Program-made: the position numbers and the translations under genes
Source: Castellaniella sp040276085
Lineage (GTDB): Bacteria > Pseudomonadota > Gammaproteobacteria > Burkholderiales > Burkholderiaceae_B
DNA length: 64,000 nt
Direction of reading: 5' to 3'
NCBI RefSeq assembly: GCF_040276085.1
Contig: NZ_JBELOK010000002.1
Span: forward strand, 248,001 to 312,000
Shown: in pieces, positions 57,674-64,000 of the stretch
How positions within the stretch are numbered: position 1 is the stretch's first letter
Layout of the letters: every line of letters starts with the position of its first letter
The notes under the pieces: generated by a model
The model's input: the letters and a program-made list of their open reading frames with translations, nothing else
Databases searched by the model: none
Told to the model about the DNA's origin: nothing

Positions 57674-60027
57674 TACTCGTCTTCGCCGGATTTAGCCGGC
57701 ACAAGGAGATCGCGGTTGCCATTGGGCTGTTGGGGGCTGACCAAACCCGCACGCTCCATTTGTTCGAGAATGCGTGCCGAGCGGTTATAGCCGATCCGCA
57801 GATTACGTTGGACAAACGAAATGGAGGCTCGCCGGCTACGCATAACGACTTCGACCGCCTGATCATAAAGGGGGTCGTTTTCCTGATCGGTGAAGCCCGT
57901 GACAGAACTGACGCCATCGCCGGTTTCACCCTCGAGTGTGCCCTCGAGCAGGCCCTCGACGTAATCAGGCTCGCCGGATTCTTTAAGAGACTCGACGACA
58001 CGATGGACTTCGTCGTCGTGCACAAAGGCCCCGTGTACGCGTGTGGGCACACTGGTGCCTGGCGGCTGATACAGCATGTCCCCCTGCCCCAGCAGGGTTT
58101 CGGCACCCATCTGATCCAGAATGGTGCGTGAATCAATTTTGGACGACACCTGGAAGGCAATGCGCGTGGGGATATTGGCCTTGATCAGGCCGGTAATGAC
58201 ATCCACACTGGGACGCTGGGTAGCCAGAATCAGGTGGATGCCTGCAGCCCGCGCCTTTTGCGCCAGACGCGCAATCAGCTCTTCGACCTTCTTGCCCACC
58301 ACCATCATCAGATCGGCGAGCTCGTCGATCACCACCACGATCATGGGCAGGGTACCCAGGGGCTCGGGCGCATCGGGCGTCAGAGAAAAAGGATTGGGAA
58401 TGGGTTCGTCTTTTTTCTGGGCGTCGCGAATCTTGGCATTGAATCCCGCCAGATTGCGCACGCCCAGCTTGCTCATGAGCTTGTAGCGTTTTTCCATCTC
58501 GGCCACACACCAGTTCAGTGCATTGGCCGCATGGCGCATATCGGTAACTACCGGCGCCAACAAGTGAGGGATGCCCTCGTAGACGGACATTTCGAGCATT
58601 TTTGGATCAATCAGGATCAGCCTGACCTGGCTCGCATCGGCCTTGTACAGCAAGGACAGGATCATGGCGTTGATGCCCACTGACTTACCTGAACCCGTGG
58701 TACCCGCCACCAGCAAATGCGGCATCTTGCCCAAATCGGCCACCACTGGATTGCCAGCGATATCCTTGCCCAGCGCCATCGTCAGCAACGAACCACTGCT
58801 GTGATAAACCTGCGACCCCAGGATCTCGGTGAGACGCACCATCTGCCGGCGCGGATTGGGTAGCTCGAGCCCCATGAGGTTTTTTCCGGGGATGGTCTCG
58901 ACCACCCGGATGCGCACCAAACTGAGTGCACGCGCAAGATCCTTGGCCAGGTTGACGATCTGGCTGCCCTTGACGCCTACCGCCGGCTCGATCTCGTAGC
59001 GTGTGATGACCGGGCCCGACTGTGCAGATACGACCGTGACGGTTACGCCGAAATCGGATAGCTTTTTCTCGATCAGGCGGGAGGTGAATTCGATGGTTTC
59101 GGGTGAAACGCTTTCTTGGGCCTGCTCGACGGGATCCAGCAAAGACAAAGCCGGCAAGCTGCCGGCCAGCGCGGGATCTTCTTTGGCGGTAAACAGGGCC
59201 TGTTGCTTTTCTTGCTGTACCCGTGGCGAGATAGGCACGGTTTTAACAGTGGGTTCGATGCGCACGGGCTGCTCGTGCACCAGCTGTGTCTGGCGGGTTT
59301 CAACGATTTCCTGGCGCTCGGCGGTGGCGGTTTTGCCAGCCCGACGATCCTGCAAGGCATTTTTCCAATCCAGGAGGCGACGAAAGAAGAGCTCGATGCC
59401 CAGGCCAACGCGCTCGGAGACATTAAGCCAGGAGAAACCAAAAAACAGACTGGAACCAACAATAATGAAGGCCAGCAAGAGCAAGGTGCCTCCGGCTTGC
59501 CCCGCCACCTGGGCCAGGCCGGCCGCCAGCAGATGGCCCAGTTGCCCGCCCGCCCCGGCAGGCAGCGTTACCCCCCAGCTTTGCAAGCGCAGAGACTCGA
59601 TACCCATGCATCCCAGAAACAACAGGGTAAAGCCGATACCGACCTCCCAGCGAACCCGGGGGAGGAGCTCGGGCACCCGTGTGGGCAGCACGATGCGGGT
59701 AAGCCGATAAAAACCCGCCACCACGTGGCGCAGCATCAGGAGCACCCATAGCCAGGCAGAGGCGCCAAACAGATAAAGCAGCAAATCAGCTACGTACGCG
59801 CCGAAGGTGCCTCCCCAGTTATGGGTGACACCGGTATAGACCGAATGCGACCAGCCGGGGTCAGCCCGCTGCCAGGTAGCCAGCACGAGGATCAGCCATG
59901 CGGCGACCGCAGCCAAAAGGATCCACCGCGCCTCGCGTAGCAGACTGCTCAGGCGTGTTTGCAGTGCTGACGGGCCGTTGCGGACATTGCGCGTCGAGCG
60001 CGGAGTGCTTACCGGAATTCTTGCCAT
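57673..60027 (-). CDS. ftsK: DNA translocase FtsK
   Basis: 784 residues from the ATG at 60027; the frame stays open another 411 codons upstream, but that part is antisense to trxB and not FtsK-like. Four N-terminal membrane helices (about 33-190), a linker of about 90 residues, and the motor: alpha/beta domains with Walker A AGTTGSGKSVGINAM, Walker B IVVVIDELADLMMVVG and the ATQRPSVDVITGLIKANIPT loop. The gamma winged helix at the C-terminus (RRASISFVQRNLRIGYNRSA) reads KOPS sites. It pumps chromosome ends through the septum and activates XerCD at dif. Confidence 0.96.
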   Translation of the reverse strand: MARIPVSTPRSTRNVRNGPSALQTRLSSLLREARWILLAAVAAWLILVLATWQRADPGWSHSVYTGVTHNWGGTFGAYVADLLLYLFGASAWLWVLLMLRHVVAGFYRLTRIVLPTRVPELLPRVRWEVGIGFTLLFLGCMGIESLRLQSWGVTLPAGAGGQLGHLLAAGLAQVAGQAGGTLLLLAFIIVGSSLFFGFSWLNVSERVGLGIELFFRRLLDWKNALQDRRAGKTATAERQEIVETRQTQLVHEQPVRIEPTVKTVPISPRVQQEKQQALFTAKEDPALAGSLPALSLLDPVEQAQESVSPETIEFTSRLIEKKLSDFGVTVTVVSAQSGPVITRYEIEPAVGVKGSQIVNLAKDLARALSLVRIRVVETIPGKNLMGLELPNPRRQMVRLTEILGSQVYHSSGSLLTMALGKDIAGNPVVADLGKMPHLLVAGTTGSGKSVGINAMILSLLYKADASQVRLILIDPKMLEMSVYEGIPHLLAPVVTDMRHAANALNWCVAEMEKRYKLMSKLGVRNLAGFNAKIRDAQKKDEPIPNPFSLTPDAPEPLGTLPMIVVVIDELADLMMVVGKKVEELIARLAQKARAAGIHLILATQRPSVDVITGLIKANIPTRIAFQVSSKIDSRTILDQMGAETLLGQGDMLYQPPGTSVPTRVHGAFVHDDEVHRVVESLKESGEPDYVEGLLEGTLEGETGDGVSSVTGFTDQENDPLYDQAVEVVMRSRRASISFVQRNLRIGYNRSARILEQMERAGLVSPQQPNGNRDLLVPAKSGEDE

Positions 60028-60072
60028 CTGGCCATTATAATTGCGGGGTTGATCATGAACGGATTTTCTGTG

Positions 60073-61032
60073 ATGTCTAATGTAAAGCACGCCAAAGTGA
60101 TGATTTTGGGCTCTGGTCCGGCTGGTTACACTGCCGCAGTGTACGCAGCCCGCGCCAACCTGTCTCCAGTTTTGGTTACTGGCCTCGAGCAAGGCGGCCA
60201 ACTGATGACCACCACCGAGGTGGACAACTGGCCGGCCGACGTCGCCGGCGTCCAGGGCCCAGACCTCATGCAGCGCTTTATGGAGCACGCCCAGCGATTT
60301 AACACCGAAATGGTGTTCGACCACATTGCCAGCGTTGATCTCTCCAAGCGCCCGTTTGTCCTCAATGGCGACACAGGCAACACCTATACCTGCGATGCCC
60401 TGATTATCGCCACCGGGGCATCGGCCCAGTACCTGGGCCTCGAAACCGAGCAGGCTTTCATGGGCCGCGGGGTATCCGCATGTGCCACCTGCGACGGCTT
60501 CTTCTATAAAAACCAGGACGCGATCGTGGTGGGTGGCGGCAACACAGCCGTCGAAGAAGCCCTGTACCTGTCCAACATTTGCCGTACGGTCACCTTGGTG
60601 CATCGTCGCGACAAGTTCCGCGCCGAGCCCATCCTGGTCGACAAAATGATGGAGAAGGTCAATAACGGCAATATGCGGCTGAAGCTGTTCCACCAGTTGC
60701 AAGACGTGCTGGGCGACGATTCCGGCGTCACCGGCGCACGCCTTGTGGACACACAAACCGGGAAAACCGAAGATCTCGCCGTCACTGGCGTCTTTATTGC
60801 CATCGGCCATAAGCCCAACACGGCCATCTTCGAAGGCCAGGTTGCCATGGAAAACGGCTACATCACCACGCGCAGCGGCCTGCAAGGCCTGGCCACCATG
60901 ACATCCATACCGGGTGTCTTTGCCGCGGGTGACGTCCAGGACCACGTCTATCGGCAAGCCATCACCAGTGCCGGCACGGGCTGCATGGCTGCCCTGGACG
61001 CTCAGCGCTGGCTGGAGAATGAAGGACTCTAA
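60073..61032 (+). CDS. trxB: Thioredoxin reductase TrxB
   Basis: 319 residues from the ATG at 60073. FAD motif ILGSGPAGYTAAVYAARANL, the redox-active CATC in SACATCDGFFYKNQD, the NADPH motif IVVGGGNTAVEEALYLSN and the terminal GVFAAGDVQDHVYRQAITSA. It keeps thioredoxin reduced with NADPH. It is divergent from ftsK with 45 bp between start codons and overlaps the Smr-domain gene by 14 bp. Confidence 0.96.
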   Translation: MSNVKHAKVMILGSGPAGYTAAVYAARANLSPVLVTGLEQGGQLMTTTEVDNWPADVAGVQGPDLMQRFMEHAQRFNTEMVFDHIASVDLSKRPFVLNGDTGNTYTCDALIIATGASAQYLGLETEQAFMGRGVSACATCDGFFYKNQDAIVVGGGNTAVEEALYLSNICRTVTLVHRRDKFRAEPILVDKMMEKVNNGNMRLKLFHQLQDVLGDDSGVTGARLVDTQTGKTEDLAVTGVFIAIGHKPNTAIFEGQVAMENGYITTRSGLQGLATMTSIPGVFAAGDVQDHVYRQAITSAGTGCMAALDAQRWLENEGL

Positions 61033-61789
61033 ACCAACGCTGTCTGATTTACGCCAGCTGCAGGCCAGTGCCAAGCAGGCTGCGGCGCGCCAGCCCGCAA
61101 AGCCTGCCGCCACCCAGCCCCGGGCCAACAACCCGCAGCGGGCCTCTGGCACAGGCGCCAACCCGCCTGCCGGGGCAGTCTCGTCAACTGTTTCCATACT
61201 GGATGCAGAAGACCGGGCACTGTTCAAACAGGCGGTGCGGTTTGTGCGCCCGCTGGCCAACCGTGGCCCGAGGTCGCGCGCACTGACACCCCGCGCATCA
61301 GAATCCCAGCTGCAGGCCAGGCGGGAACACGCACAGGGTGGGCCTGAAGCACCCCGCCCTGCATTTGGGCCCAGCCACCAAGCTGAGGCTGCCTACCGGT
61401 TCTTTAACCCGGACGACCAAGAGTTTCTACGTCATGGATGCGGGCCAGACCTTTTGCGCGGCCTGCGGCGCAACAAATGGCCAAGCCAGGCCACGCTGGA
61501 TCTGCACGGAAACTCACAAGAACAGGCGGCTGAACGCCTTGACCGCTTCCTGGATGCTTGCCTCACACACCAGATCCGCTGCGTTCGTATTGTGCACGGC
61601 AAAGGTATCGGATCTCGTGGAGAGCCCATCCTGAAAGCCTTTGTACGCCAACACCTGTGCCGCCTGAGTGCCGTACAGGCCTGGATCGAATGCGCCGAAC
61701 GGGATGGCGGTTCAGGTGCCGTCTCTGTCTTGCTGCGGACACCCAAAGAGTCTCACCACACAAGGGAAGCCTCATCTGATGAATACTAG
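61019..61789 (+). CDS. Smr-domain protein (MutS2-type C-domain nuclease/RNA-binding)
   Basis: 256 residues from the ATG at 61019, which overlaps the trxB stop; longer in-frame starts lie deep inside trxB. The first 130 residues are low-complexity and Ala/Gln/Pro-rich. The Smr domain (about 155-245) has LDLHGNSQEQAAERLDRFL and the HGKG motif in VRIVHGKGIGSRGEPILK. Stand-alone Smr proteins have endonuclease activity in some cases; the role here is unknown. It overlaps the exporter gene by 11 bp. Confidence 0.88.
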   Translation: MKDSKPTLSDLRQLQASAKQAAARQPAKPAATQPRANNPQRASGTGANPPAGAVSSTVSILDAEDRALFKQAVRFVRPLANRGPRSRALTPRASESQLQARREHAQGGPEAPRPAFGPSHQAEAAYRFFNPDDQEFLRHGCGPDLLRGLRRNKWPSQATLDLHGNSQEQAAERLDRFLDACLTHQIRCVRIVHGKGIGSRGEPILKAFVRQHLCRLSAVQAWIECAERDGGSGAVSVLLRTPKESHHTREASSDEY

Positions 61790-62114
61790 CTGGCTGTATC
61801 TGATCATCGCCATCGTGGCCGAGGTGATCGCTACATCGGCACTAAAAGCCTCCAATGGCTTTAGCCGCACGATTCCTTCTGTGATTACCGTCATCGGCTA
61901 TGGGGTGGCGTTTTACCTCCTGGCACTGGCCCTGCGCACGATTCCTGTCGGGGTTGCCTACGCAGTGTGGTCAGGGGTGGGTATCGTGGCCATTGCCCTG
62001 ATTGGGCTGGTGTTTTTTGGCCAGGCGCTGGATACCGCCGCAGTTATTGGTGTCGGCCTTATTTTGGCAGGCGTACTGGTGCTGAATGTTTTTTCGGGTG
62101 CAGGCGGGCACTAA
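61779..62114 (+). CDS. emrE: Small multidrug resistance exporter, EmrE-like
   Basis: 111 residues with four membrane helices. The essential glutamate is in IAIVAEVIATSALKAS (E14-equivalent), and RTIPVGVAYAVWSGVGIVAI and GVGLILAGVLVLNVFS match EmrE closely. It exports cationic disinfectants and dyes, or related metabolites, against protons as a dual-topology dimer. Last gene of trxB-Smr-emrE; a strong terminator follows. Confidence 0.93.
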   Translation: MNTSWLYLIIAIVAEVIATSALKASNGFSRTIPSVITVIGYGVAFYLLALALRTIPVGVAYAVWSGVGIVAIALIGLVFFGQALDTAAVIGVGLILAGVLVLNVFSGAGGH

Positions 62115-62141
62115 CAGGAATAAAAATCGGGCGTACAAATG

Positions 62142-62186
62142 AACAGGGCCAACGATGATATCGCTGGCCCTGCTGTTTTTTGTTTT
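62142..62186 (+). terminator. Rho-independent terminator of the trxB-Smr-emrE unit
   Basis: Long stem AACAGGGCCA/CGAT paired with ATCG/TGGCCCTGCTGTT (small internal mismatch) followed by TTTTTTGTTTTTT. Confidence 0.9.
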
Positions 62187-62299
62187 TTATGAGTACTGCC
62201 TACAAATGAAAGCGCTGTCTATGCTGCGCTGGTGCCCGATCAGGGCTGTCTCCTCACCTGCATGCTCAGCATTATGCAGGTTGAACGGATAAATAACAC

Positions 62300-64000
62300 C
62301 TAGGGATGTCCCGTAGGCTTGTGAGGCTCAGCACCCTCGCCCCCTGGAGGGAGGCCTCCAGGGCGGTTCTGGATCTGCCAATGCTCTGCGGGCTGGGCAC
62401 TACCGTATAGCAAACCTTGTGCGCGTTCACAGCCCATGGCCATGAGATGGTCACGCTGCGACACAGTTTCAACCCCTTCTGCCACCATATGGATATGCAG
62501 CGCACGGGCCAGACCAATCACAGCCGACACAATTGCGGCACTGCGCGACGGTCGCCCCGAGCCTAGCTGGGAAATAAAAGAGCGATCAATCTTGAGCGAG
62601 TTGAGCGGAAATTGATGCACATGGCTAAGTGACGAAAATCCGGTACCAAAATCATCCAGCGCAACCCGTATCCCCGCTTTGTTCAGGGTACCCAAAATAC
62701 GGGCAGCAGCCACCGGGTCTGACAACAGGGAGCTTTCAGTGACCTCGGCGCAGACCTGTTTGAACGGTATTCGATGAAACGACAGCAGCTCAAGAAAGCG
62801 GCCGGCAAAATCCTGTCCGTGGAAATGATGCGGGGACAGATTGAGATTGATGACTTGATCAGCCCCCAGAAAGCTGGGGACGACCTGACAGACCTTGTCG
62901 TAGATATGCCAGTCGAGGGCCTCGATGAGGCCGGTTTTTTCAGCCACGGGTAAAAAGAGATCAGGGCCCAATACCCCCTTGTCGGGATGAAACCAGCGGA
63001 TGAGCGCCTCGAAGCTGACAACACGGGCGTCTGCCAGCTGCACGATCGGCTGAAAATACGGTACAAACTGCCCAGTTTCAAGCCCGACACGCAACTGCTG
63101 CTCGACATCCAGCACGTTGGTTGCGGTGTCGTGCACCCTGGCATCAAACATCACAAAGCAGCGGCGCCCAGCCGCCTTGGCCTGATACAGGGCAGTATCG
63201 GCGTCATGCAGCAGTTCATCGACAGAACAGTAATACCCCTGACCCATGGCAATGCCAATACTGAGGGAGACATGCAGCCGGCGCCCGGCAATTTCGATGG
63301 CTTCCTGCATGCGCGCCTGTATTCGCTGCGCCACCTGGCATGCATCAGCAGGCTGTCGGCAATCCACTAAAATAATTGAGAACTCGTCTCCGGCCAGGCG
63401 CCCGAGAATATCGGGCGAGCGGACGCAGTCGGCCATCCGGATGGCGACCTCCTGCAAGACACGATCACCTACCTGATGCCCCAACCCATCGTTAAACAGC
63501 TTGAAGCGGTCTACATCCAGATATAACAGGGCAAATTGGCTGTCGGTCTGCTGCTTTTGCCGGGCCAGTGCAATTTCGAGCTGGTCGCGCACATAAACCC
63601 GATTGGGCAGGCAAGTAAGGGGATCGTGCATGACCTGATGCTGGAGCTGTTGCTGCACGTGCTCGCGCACGGCTATCTGGTGCTGGAGCTCGATGGTGCG
63701 CTCACGCACCCGTTGCTCGAGCTGGATGTTCAGCGCCTGCAATGCCTGATCCTGCTGACGCCGCAGCAAGGTAGCAGCGATCTGATACGAAACGAACGTG
63801 AGGAGATCGGCATCCTGTCGGGTGAAATGCAGATTGGTGCGATAGCTTTGCACAACCACCACACCAATCACCCCTTGGGTGCCTGTCAGGGGGGCCCCTA
63901 ACCAGCAAACTGCCGGCTCGCCGTAAGTAGCGGCATGTACTTCACCTCGCGCAATCAGCTGACTGATTTCAGTGTCCGAGAGCAGCACGGTTTGCGCACA
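62300..64000 (-). CDS. GAF-GGDEF-EAL cyclic di-GMP signalling protein (N-terminus cut by window edge)
   Basis: At least 566 residues, still open at the right edge. From the visible N-terminus: the last part of a GAF domain (up to about 90, LTGTQGVIGVVVVQSYRTNL), a coiled coil (about 90-125), a GGDEF domain with active-site variant AGDEF (GRLAGDEFSIIL) and HDPLTCLPNRVYVRDQLEIA, and an EAL domain with FEALIRWFHPD, NLNLSPHHFHG, EVTESSLL, DDFGTGFSSLSHVHQFPL, KIDRSF and VAEGVET, so the phosphodiesterase residues are kept. It may make or degrade cyclic di-GMP in response to a GAF ligand. A short Pro/Gly tail ends the protein. The 62187-62299 spacer holds nothing recognised. Confidence 0.92.
   Translation of the reverse strand, partial: CAQTVLLSDTEISQLIARGEVHAATYGEPAVCWLGAPLTGTQGVIGVVVVQSYRTNLHFTRQDADLLTFVSYQIAATLLRRQQDQALQALNIQLEQRVRERTIELQHQIAVREHVQQQLQHQVMHDPLTCLPNRVYVRDQLEIALARQKQQTDSQFALLYLDVDRFKLFNDGLGHQVGDRVLQEVAIRMADCVRSPDILGRLAGDEFSIILVDCRQPADACQVAQRIQARMQEAIEIAGRRLHVSLSIGIAMGQGYYCSVDELLHDADTALYQAKAAGRRCFVMFDARVHDTATNVLDVEQQLRVGLETGQFVPYFQPIVQLADARVVSFEALIRWFHPDKGVLGPDLFLPVAEKTGLIEALDWHIYDKVCQVVPSFLGADQVINLNLSPHHFHGQDFAGRFLELLSFHRIPFKQVCAEVTESSLLSDPVAAARILGTLNKAGIRVALDDFGTGFSSLSHVHQFPLNSLKIDRSFISQLGSGRPSRSAAIVSAVIGLARALHIHMVAEGVETVSQRDHLMAMGCERAQGLLYGSAQPAEHWQIQNRPGGLPPGGEGAEPHKPTGHP

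Noticed and set aside
60028..61260. 411 extra in-frame codons upstream of the ftsK ATG
   Set aside because: The stretch is antisense to trxB and the Smr gene, has no FtsK similarity, and the family N-terminus begins at 60027.
1..64000. CRISPR array, insertion sequence, rRNA operon or riboswitch
   Set aside because: No regularly spaced direct repeats, transposase frames, rRNA sequence or recognised riboswitch core were seen.

Overview
The window is a chromosomal segment from a Gram-negative betaproteobacterium, most likely of the family Alcaligenaceae (order Burkholderiales). This is inferred from the moderately high GC, the gene order gyrA-serC-pheA-hisC-tyrA-aroA-cmk-rpsA-ihfB-lapA-lapB-hld, an OmpA with a short Bordetella-like N-terminal module, and the neighbourhoods ftsK-lolA-rarA and ccoN-O-Q-P-G. 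Genus cannot be fixed from sequence alone. Almost all of the window is ordinary core chromosome, densely packed, with many 1-14 bp gene overlaps.

Layout. 1-1250 (minus): ectoine operon ectR-ectA-ectB (ectB runs off the left edge). 1430-2840 (minus): a three-domain copper nitrite reductase NirK, divergent from an FNR-type oxygen sensor (3131-3865, plus). 3970-10510 (minus): cbb3 oxidase region, transcribed as a CcoI-like membrane protein - ccoS - ccoN - ccoO - ccoQ - ccoP - ccoG - fixH-like - small membrane protein. Perfect FNR boxes precede both the ccoI-like gene and ccoN. Together with fnr and nirK this is a low-oxygen/denitrification module. 10600-13050: aceA and queF around an AT-rich spacer with repeated operator-like palindromes. 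13130-17660 (minus): pgsA, uvrC, nagZ, acpS, orn. 17709-19845 (plus): M48 protease and rsgA. 19900-26930 (mostly minus): Nudix hydrolase, rplS, a 30-codon membrane-peptide gene under two LexA boxes, a 1-Cys peroxiredoxin, acyl-CoA dehydrogenase, etfA, etfB, and a histone-deacetylase-family protein. 26941-29607: mltB, cysM, comEA. 29739-44536 (minus): one long colinear block from gyrA through aromatic/serine/histidine biosynthesis genes, rpsA and ihfB to lapAB and heptose genes. 44909-51240: ompA, ubiG, gph, sstT, ddh, a DUF924 protein, a DMT exporter and an AhpD-like protein. 51305-53530 (minus): a split lipoate ligase (LplA + separate C-domain LplB), a small possible prophage remnant, a cold-shock protein and tRNA-Ser(CGA). 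53665-64000: serS, a HutD-like protein, rarA, lolA, ftsK, trxB, a Smr-domain protein, an EmrE-like exporter, and a GAF-GGDEF-EAL protein cut by the right edge.

Most notable signals: (1) a CcoI-type copper P-type ATPase that has kept eight membrane segments and the CPC motif but lacks the metal-binding, actuator and phosphorylation/nucleotide domains, in the normal ccoI position behind a perfect FNR box; (2) an unlisted 30-residue hydrophobic peptide gene between rplS and the peroxiredoxin whose promoter carries two near-consensus LexA operators, an arrangement like TisB-type SOS peptides; (3) a bipartite lipoate ligase; (4) a NirK with an extra N-terminal cupredoxin domain; (5) an FNR box embedded in the 3' end of ccoS. 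No CRISPR array, intact mobile element or rRNA was seen.
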